From contig NC_087066.1 in assembly GCF_963678635.1 (NCBI RefSeq), forward strand, positions 48,149,129 through 48,213,128: DNA of 64,000 nucleotides, in the 5' to 3' direction. Shown here piece after piece: positions 43,571 through 54,617 of this stretch. The stretch comes from Symsagittifera roscoffensis (lineage: Eukaryota; Xenacoelomorpha; Acoela; Convolutidae). Every line of letters starts with the position of its first letter. Positions within the stretch are counted from its first letter, which is position 1. The notes under the pieces are model-generated. The model saw only the letters and a list, made by a program, of their open reading frames with translations, searched no databases and was not told the origin of the DNA. The position numbers and the translations under genes were made by a program.

Positions 43571-44885
43571 AGTTTAATAGCAGGTTCAGGAAAAACCAAA
43601 CTAAAACTTTTCGGTTGATTTTGCATGTATTTTTCAGTGACTCTAATTTCTTTTGCCCAAACAGACAGCTTTAGGTGAAACAAGTTCCGAAAATAAAAAA
43701 AGAAAAATCTAACGGACACCAAAAACAGCCAGCCTTGAGTCGGATACACCTTCTCGAATTGACACCGGACACTGGGTATTGTGCCCGTTTCTAGACGAGC
43801 AGCGGACACTTGTTTCTTTTCGCTTTCTAATTCCTATCAAAATATGGTAGGATAGAAAAGTATTTAACTAACAAATAAATTAGAACTCCCCTCTCCTTGG
43901 TAAAATTTAACAAAAGATGAACAGGTGTGCATAACCTTTAATTATTTTTAATCATCCCTTTTTATTTACCTGCTTACATAAAAATCATTTTAACTCTAGG
44001 ATCAGATCGACTGTGGTCTATGATATAATCTAAGTCTACCATCTGTTGCAAGCTCGCAACACTTTGACGCGACTGCGAAAGATGGTATAGTGCTGATTGT
44101 CTTTTAATGTATGTTTTCTAATATTGCGAGTTGTCAATTTACTGAATTAAATGAATATTTATTATGAAATGGCTCGTTTTTTTTTATTTTAAGCCTGAAA
44201 ACGATATGACTATTTGGAAAGCAATAGAAAACTTTGGTTATTTATATATGATATCTATTTCCAGTGTTTGATTTTGCGTGGGAAATTGCTAAAAACCCTA
44301 GGTTCTGTGTTCTAAACAACAACTGCATTCGGCTATTGAAGAAAGTTCACAAAATTTTCAAAGACACAGCTACCATTATGCAACTAAAAATCATTTGATC
44401 GTGGCCACTGGGACTCAACAGCTGACTGTGAGTTGCGAAAGGTTCTCCATACTTTGGATCAAGCGCTGGTCATTATATGCCACTCATCAAAACTGCAATG
44501 AATAGACTATAAAACTCTGAATTAAAATGCACAAAATTTCCAAGCTGTTTTTCTTGACACCGATATCCCTTTCTGAAATTTTTTATTGCAGATTCAATAT
44601 CTTCAATTAGTGTTCAAAATTATATCTTTTGACACTCTGACTTTTCTGTGCGACACGAATATGATAACTATTGCGACACGACACAGATAACTATTGCTCT
44701 CGTAAGCGGATACAAAACAGGACGCAACATGTAATAATCGTTGACCATTTTTTACAAATGAAGTAAACGAATAAATAAGATAGTTTGTTGTTTCAAAATC
44801 AAGTCGAAAGATAGTATTAAACTTATACGAGTAAATATATTGTTTGTTTTTCCAGAATGAAGTGGGAATTTACTATTGAACTTAC

Positions 44886-45069
44886 ACCCAATAGTCGGCG
44901 TACATGAGTACTTGTCGGATATCGTCTGTTGGTAGTTTGAACACAGAGTTGAACAGCTGTGGTCCGAAGATGTCCCTCCCCTTTCCATACTTCCTCTCTA
45001 TGTTCTTCGTGTTCTCCCATCGAAGAGTCTTCGTGGTCCGCACCACCAAATTTATGACAAAATCCTCGC
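44886..45069 (-). CDS. Internal exon of an unknown protein
   Basis: On the minus strand an AG at 45070-45071 is followed by 184 bp open in a convincing frame (EDFVINLVVRTTKTLRWENT, then GRDIFGPQLFNSVFKLPTDD, then VLMYADYW), ending at the strong donor 'gtgtaagt'. The mixed hydrophobic/charged pattern and higher GC than its flanks support coding. I recognise no family. The acceptor's upstream sequence is the end of a MITE (45076-45943), six bases away. It needs one base from a preceding exon, so it cannot directly follow the exon at 49839-50000. A second frame is also open across it, which lowers confidence. Confidence 0.5.
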
Positions 45070-45075
45070 CTAAAT

Positions 45076-45943
45076 ACCCGGGTTGACCTCCATACACCGA
45101 AAATGGTTATCATACAATTCCATACATCAAGTGTATGGAAAAATGCTTGTCATACAATTTTCATACAATTTCTTAAAATGGTTGAAAACTGGTATAAACT
45201 TATTTCTGTGGATGTTTGATTCTCATAAAACAGTCTGGTGATAAAAAACTGAGGTTCTCGTTTTTTGAAAAAAATGCTTATCATACAATTCCCATTTTGT
45301 TTTTTTGTTTTTTGTTTTTTTTTTCAACCGCAAATCGAATTTCGTACGCAAACAAACATTTTTCGAAATTTTTTTTTGCATGCAAAATTTAATATTTTGT
45401 GTGCATAACGTAGTCCTGGATACGATAAAATTGGCTTTTATTTTCTTTTCACTTAATTTTTTTTTCAAAAACGCTGAAAATTCCTATTTCTTTTGTATGG
45501 GGTGTTAATGTAAGCCTTGATCAATGTCCGATAACTTGAAAATTCATAAATTTAAAATAATCATCATTAAAAAATTTTGCCAAAAAATAAAAGTTCTATA
45601 CTTTTGTTATATCAATTGTGAAAAACACTAAAATCAGGTCGTTTGCTATGCATTGTAAATGCAAGACCGTCCAACCTTTGGTGTTTTGAGTAACCAAGGT
45701 CTTTGTCAATTGTGTTCGGTAGCAAACATAACCGAAAAATTTTCAGAAACTAAATTTAGAAAGAAAAAATCAAAATTTTTGGTTTATGGATAAACATCTA
45801 TCATACAATTTTCATATATGGAAAAATGTTTATCATAGAGATTTCATACAATGTTCTGTACGTATGGCATTGTATGGAATTGTATGACAAGAAGTTTTTC
45901 ATAAATGGAAATTGTATGATTAGAAGTTTTGGTCAACCCGGGT
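45076..45943. mobile_element. MITE with ACCCGGGTTGACC terminal repeats
   Basis: Perfect 13-bp inverted termini (45076-45088 and 45931-45943) around 868 bp with no coding sequence. The interior near both ends carries many 'tatcatacaatt' and 'ttgtatgat' motifs in both orientations. Flanking AAT on each side may be a 3-bp target duplication, as in PIF/Harbinger elements, but three bases is weak evidence. Confidence 0.7.
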
Positions 45944-46348
45944 AATTGTCACATATGGTTCCCAATCTTATAACCCCGTGTCTTTTACCAATTATCGGTA
46001 TTGAAAGGGGGTTCAATTGCAACTCGTGTGGGTTATCTACGGGGTGATAAAACAGGGGGCTGTAAACATGAGGTTAAGTAACGCGGGGTTAAAGATTGGG
46101 ACACTGTCACAGAGACAGTAGCATCTTTATGTGATAGGACTTTTTTATCAAAAGCATTTACATTGCGGTAAGCGCTAGTCGTACTATTAGTAAATTATCA
46201 ACTTTTGTCGCTTTACCCTTTTTAGCTGGCTTAAATAAGCATATAAATAGTTTTTTTTGTAAACTTTTGAATGTCCATAATTTTCTTTTAAAAAAACCAG
46301 CCCAATGTCCACGACTGAGGTCCATGATTCAATACTAAGCTTGACGCG

Positions 46349-46888
46349 TGTGACACTAGCCTAGTGTTTTGTTGGAGCACCTGACTACCATGGTAGTGGC
46401 AAACAGCCACTCTCGCATGCCCAGGCCACACATCTCCGCATACTCTCGCTCTCCCTAGAACACAATTCAGTATTCGATCGGAAAAACATGTGTTCCGATG
46501 CTGTTTGTACATATGTTACGATGATGTTTGTACATATGTTCCGATGCTGTTTGTACATATGTTACGATGCTGTTTGTACATATGTTCCGATGAATTGTTT
46601 GAATATAAATCTATCTATTTTTGTTTAACACTGTCATCCGGCATGGACCGACAAAACTTAGATATATATATTTATACATATGTTTTATGTTGATGTATGA
46701 TATAACCATACATATGGCTGGTCAACCGACCTTGAGAGACCTTCTCTCAAATGACGACCGAATGAACGGTCAGACCATGAATTAAAATCGGTTAAAACTA
46801 GTTGTTTTTATCTCGCTTCGCATTAGAATATCTGTTTATCGATCCATTCGGATTCCGGATTTAGAAGATCATACGTTGAGTTATGACA
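46349..46888 (+). repeat. Probable 5' LTR of a second Ty3/gypsy element
   Basis: Inferred boundaries TGTGACAC...TTATGACA, ending directly at a good primer-binding site. No second LTR remains in the window to confirm it. It contains a tandem repeat (46490-46597). Confidence 0.5.
46490..46597. repeat. 26-bp tandem repeat, ~4 units
   Basis: Units of 'gttccgatgctgtttgtaca' plus 'tatgtt', alternating 'gttccgatg' and 'gttacgatg'. It lies in the inferred LTR, where it could have amplified an enhancer-like motif. Confidence 0.9.
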
Positions 46889-47961
46889 TGGCGCAGCCAG
46901 CAGGATACTCCAAAAACCCACATAACATTAACCCGTTCTGGGAGAAGGCATCTGTCGAACCACCACTAGAGTGGTCTATGTGGGCAGCAATAGTGGAAAT
47001 GGCTATCTTCGCGAAGGATGGGATAGAAGTACGAAATCTATTGAGATCCTGACCTATATTAGTCGAACCATCAGAGCCAGTTTACGAGATTGAAATCACG
47101 GGAGAAACCGAGGCACAAAGGAAGAACAGAGAGGTCAGAAACCAAGAGAAAAGAGTTGGTTGGTAAAACCACGTGATAAAAGCACGGGATAAAGGAGTAC
47201 TCTGTAATTCATTCAGATGGGACGAAGGCGACGCAAAAGTGCGCAGCAACATATTCTTATGTTTAGGAGCGGAAGGACAAAGACAAATACAACAGAAAAG
47301 ACACAATTTGGAATTACATAATGTCTCCACACAAGAACTGATGACAACCCTCGAGGATAGTTTTGTAACAACTAGAATACTCGCATTTGAAAGATACAAT
47401 TTCATCTGTCGAAAACAAAAGAAAACAGAAAGCTTAGAACAATATCATTTGGACCTCGTGGAACTAGCGTTACGAGCTGACTGCGGTGACCGTGAGGATG
47501 AATGGGTCCGGGACATGTTCACAGCACACATGAATAATGACAAAATAGCCGATGAACTATTGGCACAAACCAGGAGCCCACAAGACGCGTACGAATTTAC
47601 AATACGTAGAGAAAAAGGAATTGAACATAGTCATACTACGAAAACCAATCCTTTCGGAGGACATCAGATTATGCCAAAGCAAGAACCGGTCAACTACATA
47701 AACACGCGGGGTCGCGCTAACTACTCTAACACTCCAAACATACAAAGAGAGCGAGGCGCTCGAGGGCGCCCGTTTCCACGCGGGTCACAAAATACCAGAG
47801 GACAAAAAGAGCTACCAACACAGGTAGTCAAAAACAGTGTTATAAATGCGGAAATCAGTATAATCAAAACTATATACAGTCCTGCCCCGCAAAAGATAAA
47901 ATTTGTGCAAAGTGCGCCAAACGGGTCCATTTCGCTAAAGTATGCCGTTTCACGCAGTTGA
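46888..47961 (+). pseudogene. Gag of the second Ty3/gypsy element
   Basis: From the ATG at 46888 (MAQPAGYSKNPHN) through NPFWEKASVEPPLEWSMWAA, a TGA near 47050, then after 47173 a retrotransposon-gag segment (ERYNFICRKQKKTESLEQYH) and a basic RG-rich stretch. The nucleocapsid (about 47830-47945) is in a shifted frame, with a degenerate first knuckle CYKCGNQYNQ and a second knuckle CAKCAKRVHFAKVC, CCHC spacing. Frameshifts and stops show it is dead. Confidence 0.85.
46889..46906 (+). other. Primer-binding site (tRNA-Ser-like) overlapping gag start
   Basis: TGGCGCAGCCAGCAGGAT directly follows the LTR's terminal CA. Its complement has the layout of a tRNA 3' end (CCA, G73, a T-stem C61) and matches a typical eukaryotic tRNA-Ser with one mismatch over the last 17 bases, from memory. 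The LTR's final A plus TG forms the gag ATG, so the initiation codon overlaps the PBS. Confidence 0.55.
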
Positions 47962-49157
47962 ACTATTTAGAAGATACACAAATAGATCAACAGGAGGAGC
48001 TAGAGACTGAAAGTCTCGAAACGGAAAACGACCCAGTGGCTTTCGCTGAATTTTCTTCAAGCAACGTTTGGGACGATTATCAAATAGATATTTTTTCAGT
48101 GATGGCAATCACGGAATCATTCGAGATTAAGAACACAAGAACACTAGCTGAGGAAGATCTAAACGGACACATAGTCAAATTAAAAACAAATTCAGAACAT
48201 TTGTTTGCTATAGCCGATTCGGGAAGCCCGATGTTCCGAAGGGAAGACTAATTATTACTATCGAGTCAGGAGGCTCGAAAATTCATTCAGCCCCATTCAT
48301 CGTGGTAGATGATAAAAAAGCAAACATTATCGGAAGGAACCTGTTACCGCAGATCGGTATCAAACTAGTCCAAGAACAGCACAAACAAACGTACATGCTA
48401 TACGAGAACAAGAAGAGTCTGATCCAGCAATTAAACAAGGGGTCGAAGACATTTTTTTACAACTCTGCGTACGTATCGGAAAATCCAAAAATCACACAAT
48501 GAAAACACAGTTCATTAAAGAATTTGTACCGATTCAACAAAAAGGTCGACACATTCCGATACATCTCCAAGAACGTGTGGAGGGAGAATTAAACAAACTA
48601 ATTGATCAGAAACACATTATCAAACTGGACAAGTGCTCCGATAGACAATTCATCAGTCCAATTGTCATCACAGTAAAAAAGGATCAAACAGTAAAACTTG
48701 CGTTGGATTCCAAGAAAATCAACAACAAGGAACAACACCGCTCATTAAGAAAACTGAGGCAATAGAGAAACCCTCAGCACCAAAAACTTTCAAACAATTA
48801 AAGAGTTTTATGGGGTCAATACACCACCTCACGCGATATATACCAAATTTAGCACAAGCAGCTGCCGCCCTCCGTCCATTGAAAAAAAAACCCTTGACTG
48901 GTCAACAGAACATAACACAGCTTTCAAAATACAAAATATCACAAAACAAACACTTTGATCAACAATTAGAAACGCTCATAGTTTGCGACTCGTCTAACAC
49001 AGGGTTAGGGGCAGCATTAGAACAAAATTCACTAGAGGGTTGGATAACCGTAGCGTATGCATCACGTTTTTTAAACCCCCTCGAGGAAAAATATACGTTG
49101 AGGTATGACAAAAACCTCTATAAAAGTCGTCATAAGGTAGCCTTATCAGTTTTCTAA
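47958..49157 (+). pseudogene. Truncated Pol of the second element (RT core deleted)
   Basis: A protease start (FAIADSGSPM) is followed by ANIIGRNLLPQIGIK, and then by the N-terminal RT segment (HIPIHLQERVEGELNKLIDQ, then VKLALDSKKIN). The next sequence, in another frame, is already thumb/connection (FKQLKSFMGSIHHLTRYIPN). The RT palm with its YxDD motif is therefore missing by internal deletion near 48735. RNase H begins (LIVCDSSNTGLGAALEQ, then YASRFLNPLEEKY) and stops at 49157. Integrase and the 3' LTR are absent. Confidence 0.88.
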
Positions 49158-49838
49158 AATAAATAAGTACTTTGTAACTCCTGGGTAGCGCCAGCAGAAT
49201 CATCCCAGCTCATATCGGCCTCAGCGCTGATTACAGTAAAGATTGAATCAAACAAGTATCAAACAAGAAGCAGATCTTGGCGATTGGTTATTACCAAACT
49301 TCAAATCCAGGTCGAGACCCGCTCGTATATATAGACCAGACTTTGAAAACCGTTCTGCGTCTGATCCCACACCCAAGTCAAGACCAAATTATAATTTGCA
49401 AAATTCTGGACATAAAGTAGCGCACTGGGTCGCCAAGGTACGGACAAGGTAACAACTTTTTGTTTGCAAAAGTGTGGACAATAGTACCAACGATTTGGTC
49501 ACGAAAGTCTGGACATGAAGCTGTGAAATTTGAACAAAATCTTGCGAAATTTTTTCGCCTTTTTGATTTTGCAACCGAAATTATTTCAAGACTTTCGTAA
49601 TTTAAAACACTGTCATGATTAAAATATTTGCGTCTGATTTCGGAAACAGCGGAGCGACTTTCAAAGTCTGTAGGCATAAGTCGCGATCGATCAACTTGTG
49701 AATAAATTGTCTCAAACTAAAAGATTCCTTTTTGATTAAAAGTGTGATACGATACATATTGCTATACTCGAACTCTATAAAAGGAACTAAGGCAGATACT
49801 TATAAAGAGGGCTTTATTTTTTGTAATATAAGCCTTAC
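49158..49838. other. Spacer between element relic and secreted-protein gene
   Basis: Contains short repeated phrases such as 'ttctggacat', 'gtctggacat' and 'gtgtggacaa' (49405-49520), likely an old repeat. No gene seen. Confidence 0.5.
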
Positions 49839-52719
49839 TGGGTCGCCCCAGAACTTTGAGGTGTAGATGGCAGCGTACTCTGGTGCCTCAGTGATTTGGC
49901 CATTGTAGCATGCCACCACAGTGCAGTTGGCCATCTGGTACATGGTCAGAGCCAGGATGGTGCTGCTGTCATTCACAGTCGAAGAGTTTAGGTCACGCTT
50001 CTATAAAAATAATTTTTTTCATATGGTAATAATTTGTTTTTTATTTCCAATTTTTAACCAAAAAAAACCAATCGTGGAAAAAACCAAAAAAGGCAGTTAG
50101 TTGCTTACCAAGTGGCGTCTTAATGGGCAAACAATTGACACTACAAATTAATTTTTGATTGCCAAAAAGTTTTCGAATCATTTATACTACATTGAAATAA
50201 TTAAATTCTAAACACGACAGCAGGCGCCTATTATTAGTAAAGAAGATATTGTGGGTTGCGATTCGATTATTTTCAAAAAAGCACATATTTCAATATCACC
50301 GCAAGCGAGTATCATGTTTAATCATTACTTTTAGAAAAAACCAAGAAACTTTACTTTTTCACGTTAAAAGAAAACTTATATATTAGTTTGAACTTTTAAA
50401 CCTGATTGCCTCACAACATGAAGTCAACGCTGAATTGAAGAAAATACAGTTAGTCCATTTCAAAGAGTTCCATTGCCTTTTTCAAGAAGTTCCTGGACTG
50501 TTCATCCAACATAGAAAAAATACACCAAATGGTAGAGAGGGTGTTGAGAAAGCGTGTAAAGAATGGGTCAAATAATTAAAATTGTTGCCGAAAGTTTGAT
50601 AAAACTTGTTAGGTAAAAACCTGGTCGCGACCCCTAAATTTTTACTAGTCGCAAAACAACCTCAAACCGAGGAGTAGTAAAGATATACGGTACTGAAATC
50701 GGGGGGGGGGGGGGGTCCCTAGAGGGATTATTGGGTATAGATGATCCTTCATGATCCCTATATAAAAATATTTGTGCCCAGTGATCCCTATGTAAAAGTA
50801 ATGATCCCTAATGATCTATATGTATACCAAATGATCCCAATGAAAAAAATTGGGCCAAAAATCTTATCGCCTAAAATTTTTTTTAAAAAGAAATACAACA
50901 TTTTTTTTTAATTAAAAAAAATTGTTTTTTCAGTATATTTTTTCGATTTTTTTTAGAAGTTACTTTTCAATTTTTTTTCTAAAACCAATATAAGAACTTT
51001 CTTTTCAATTTTTATTTTCAAATTTTTTTCCGCCAAAAATCGAGATCATTACAATTAGATGATCTCTAATGATCTTCATCTAGAAATTTGATACCTGATG
51101 ATCCCTATGTATAAAAAGTGATCTTTATGTATAACCAATGATCACTATGTACAACTAAGGATCCTTAATGATTCCTTATGTTTTGCTATTGATCCCTATT
51201 TTCAACTGATGATCCCTTTGTATATCTAACGATCCTTGTGTATAACCAATGATCCCTCTGCATAACTAATGATCCCAATGTGAAATGAATGATGTATGAC
51301 TATTGATCTCTATGTCCAATTAATAATCCCTATGTACGGCCAATGATCCCTATTTATACCATTGAACAATATACACATAAAAATATTTTTGCGCATTGTT
51401 TCATGCGCAAACACACACATGCGCTTTCGCTTTTACTTGCATAACTTCTGGNNNNNNNNNNNNNNNNNNNNNNNNNNNNNNNNNNNNNNNNNNNNNNNNN
51501 NNNNNNNNNNNNNNNNNNNNNNNNNNNNNNNNNNNNNNNNNNNNNNNNNNNNNNNNNNNNNNNNNNNNNNNNNNNNNNNNNNNNNNNNNNNNNNNNNNNN
51601 NNNNNNNNNNNNNNNNNNNNNNNNNNNNNNNNNNNNNNNNNNNNNNNNNNNCCTCTCTACCATTTGGTGTATTTTTTCTATGTTGGATGAACAGTCCAGG
51701 AACTTCTTGAAAAATGCAATGGAACTCTTTGAAATGGACTAACGGTTTTTTTTTTCATTTCAGCGTTGACTTCATGTTGTGAGGCAATCAGGTTTAAAAG
51801 TTCAAACTAATATATAAGTTTTCTTTTAACGTGAAAAAGTAAAGTTTCATGGTTTTTCTAAAAGAATGATTAAACATATAAAGATATTGAAATATATAAG
51901 CTGTTTTTTTTTCATCAATTAAGAAAACTCACCAAATAACTCTTTCTGAAAATAAATCAGGTCCGACCCTGCTACAGAACTGTTTTTTGGCTTTTTATCG
52001 GGAAAAACTGATGAAATTGTAGTCCTAAAAATTATCTGAGGAGAATGAAGCTATTTTAACGCGCAAAGAATCCGACAGCACATGAAGGATTTCTCCAAAA
52101 ACATCTCCTTCAAGGACCAAAATTATTTCGAGTGCTTACCCACATGTCTGTTTCCACAGAGTAAGTGGAGTCTCCCTTCGTTTCGTAAGCGTAGACTCCG
52201 AATGATTTTTTCTGGCTCTGAAATTTATCATTACCGATGTCAATTTTCTGCTAATCTTCTATTATTCACATATTTATTACAGAATTTTGAATATCAAAAA
52301 CAATTCAAAGTAGCCATTGGAGCCAAAAACTAAGTATACTATAATGGGACATGCCAGTCTGTGTTTTTTTATTTCGTTTTGGGCAGATTGATGTCATGTC
52401 AAAACTACCACAAATTGCCCAGAGTTTCTGAAACGTCGACTTACCCACAGTCCAATTTACACGGCCTAGGCCTTGAGTTGTATTGCTGCTCTGAAACGCA
52501 AACAGTATTACTTTTTAAAAATCTATTCAAAAACTAGGGCACAAAATATTACAAAATGAATTTGACCAAAAAGTATTTTTGTAACTTATTTTTACAAAAT
52601 ATAAGAAATTGTTCAAACTTACGACATTTTGCAATTTTCCGGTCCGTTTTAGTGACATCGAAGCCACTTCCGAGGAAAAATACTGAGACTAAAATACTGA
52701 TTAGCAAAAGCTTAGACAT
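49839..52719 (-). CDS. Secreted protein gene, partial (four exons, 3' end not found)
   Basis: Exons on the minus strand: 52623-52719, 52445-52490, 52140-52215 and 49839-50000, all with GT-AG borders and consistent phases (97, 46, 76, 162 nt; 127 codons). Exon 1 is a signal peptide (MSKLLLISILVSVFFLGSGF). Exon 2 is short and Cys-containing (RPRPCKLDCG). Exon 3 gives KKSFGVYAYETKGDSTYSVE. Exon 4 gives STILALTMYQMANCTVVACY and ends WGDP before 'gtaagg'. Several N-glycosylation sequons (NSS, NDS, NCT) fit an extracellular protein. I do not recognise the domain. Exon 1-2 layout resembles that of the TSP1/PLAT-like gene at 57172-62814, so they may be related. The long intron between exons 3 and 4 holds the inverted repeat and the 200-N gap, so an exon may be missing there. 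For exon 3 the acceptor two bases further in than the first AG is chosen because it keeps phase. Confidence 0.6.
50733..51365. repeat. Degenerate 'aatgatccctatgtataac' tandem repeat
   Basis: About twenty copies of 'tgatccctatgtat' with spacings of roughly 15-30 bp, in two blocks (50733-50850 and 51045-51365) separated by AT-rich sequence. A 15-base G run (50701-50715) precedes it. It sits between the arms of the inverted repeat. Confidence 0.8.
51452..51651. other. Assembly gap (200 N)
   Basis: Exactly 200 Ns, a conventional scaffolding value, so the real gap length is unknown. Open frames drawn through it are meaningless. Confidence 1.
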
Positions 52720-53099
52720 TTAACTAATTAGTTGTGTTTATCTAGTTTGCTCAAAGCAAAAATCAAATTAAGAGCCTTGGTCGCGGTGCTGACTTTATGT
52801 TTTAACTTTCAATTTCGAGCACAAGGGTTTTGGTCGAGCACAGATCAAAAACACACCTCGAGCAGAGTAGAAACATGGCGGATTTTGGTCGAGACGATTG
52901 ATACATAACGAGAACAACTCGACCCAGGAGTCTGCCAAATTAATCAAAACGGCGCCTCACTTTGATGTGGGTGCCAATAGTTCTCTTGTCTTTTTGATTA
53001 GGAATTGCACTGTTTGAAGAAGTATCTAGCTACTAGTGCACAGTTTTAAGAGCACACTCGTTAGCTTTTGTAAATAAACAATACTAGCAAGCCCACCTC

Positions 53100-54527
53100 C
53101 AATAATCAATTGGCTCGCAAAAAATTAGTTGTTGCTCTGATCAAGCTATCCGAGCAATGAAGTTTTGAACAACTCAAGTTAAGCCATACTCGTGAATCAG
53201 TTTGAAAAACTTTAGGTTTCATAGTACGAATCAGTTCCCGATTTTTTTTTAGCAAGCTACTCAAGCTACGAAACTTTGAAATATTTAAAAATCTTTCATA
53301 AAGCAAATCAGATAGCAAAACTTCAGGTTTTTTTTATAGAAGCTATTCAAGCGATAAAACATTGAAACATTTCAAGTTGCTTCACCGACCGAACTGGTTC
53401 GCAAAAGATTCAACTCTTTATATGCAGGCTATTTTAGCCATGAAACTTTTGAACATTTCAAAGTTTTTGCGTATATTAATTTGATTCGCGAAAAGTAATT
53501 CTTGGCAAACTATTATTGCTTTGAAATTTTGTATTTTTTCAAGGTATTCCATTGACTGAATCTGTTCGCGAAAACTTTGAACTTTTCTAATCACGCTTTT
53601 CAAGCTATGAAACTTTAAAAACATCCAAGTTAGTTCAAAAAGCGAATCAGATGTCAAACTGTTTTTCTGTTAGAGCCTTTCATGCATGGAAGCTTTGAAA
53701 TATTTCAAGTTATTTCATACACCAAATCAGTTTGCGAAAAGTTCAAGTTTCTCTATGGAAGCAACATAAGCCATTAAACTTGAAAGAGTTCAAGTTGTTT
53801 CATAGACGGATTTAGTTAGCAAAAAGTTTGAGTTTTTCTAAGCTAGCTGTTAGAGCTATGTAATTTTTTCAGGTTGCTTAGAGCTATGAACTTTTTCAAG
53901 TTACTTCGTAGACCGAATCGGCTCGCAAAATTTTAAGTTTTTCCAAACAAACTATTCAAGCTATGAAACTCTGAACTTTTCCAAGTTATTTCGTAGACTG
54001 AGCCGGCTGGCGAAAAAATTAAACTTTTTTAAGAAAGCTTTTTAAGCTAGAAATTTTGAAATAATTCAAGCTGTTTCCTTAACCTAATCAGTTTGCGACA
54101 AGCATAGTTTTCTAAGCAAGCTATAAGACTTAGCAAGCTATAGATCGTTTTTCCAAGTTATGGCGTAGACTGAATCGATTCGCGAAATTTAAATCTTTCT
54201 AAGCAAGCTATTGGCGCTATGCAACTTTGAAAACTTTAATTTTTCCGAAGCAAGCTATTTGAAACTTTGAGCCATTTCAAGTTATTTCGTGGACCGAATG
54301 GGCTCGCTAAAACTTTCAGTTTTGCCAGACTACCTATTCAAGCTATGAAACTTTGAAATATTTGAACTTATTGCGTGGATCAAATCAGCTCGCGAACTGT
54401 TTAAGCTTCTGTAAGCAAACTTTATAAGCCATGAAACGTTGACATATTTCACATTTTTTCATAGACCGAATCGGTTTGCAAAAAGTTTCTTTCATGGGTG
54501 TTGCTGTTTTTAGTTGACTCGTTTCAG
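53100..54527. repeat. Degenerate ~86-bp tandem satellite
   Basis: About 16 units defined by 'gaatcagtttgcgaaaagtt', then an 'agcaagctattcaagctatg' phrase and 'aaactttgaa' with 'atttcaagttatttcgtaga'. Successive landmarks are mostly 79-90 bp apart, with two longer gaps (103 and 122). Units are strongly diverged, so the array is old. It lies between the two secreted-protein genes. Confidence 0.85.
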
Positions 54528-54617
54528 ATTCGCAAAATTTTGGAAAAAAATAGGGAGGTACTGTCTAGCATTGAAGTTGGATCGAGTTCATCTTCCTCTG
54601 ATGGTTGCTCTGAATGA

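Larger units (their letters stand above)
50309..51882. repeat. Inverted repeat flanking the assembly gap
   Basis: Left arm 50309-50540 and right arm 51652-51882 are nearly exact inverted copies. For example 'ttcaagaagttcctggactg' on the left pairs with 'cagtccaggaacttcttgaa' on the right. The right arm starts at the first base after the Ns. Either this is a transposon with ~230-bp inverted termini cut by the gap, or a scaffolding/foldback artefact. Confidence 0.85.

Noticed and set aside
46288-46512. 74-codon minus-strand ORF
   Set aside because: Lies across the inferred LTR of the second element and has no domain.
46490-46597. CRISPR-like array
   Set aside because: Contiguous 26-bp tandem units with no spacers, in eukaryotic DNA.
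54528-54617. Plus-strand terminal exon (acceptor 'cgtttcag', 29 codons ending SDGCSE)
   Set aside because: Tempting, but the acceptor and first bases match the neighbouring 86-bp satellite unit, so the exon border is probably coincidental.
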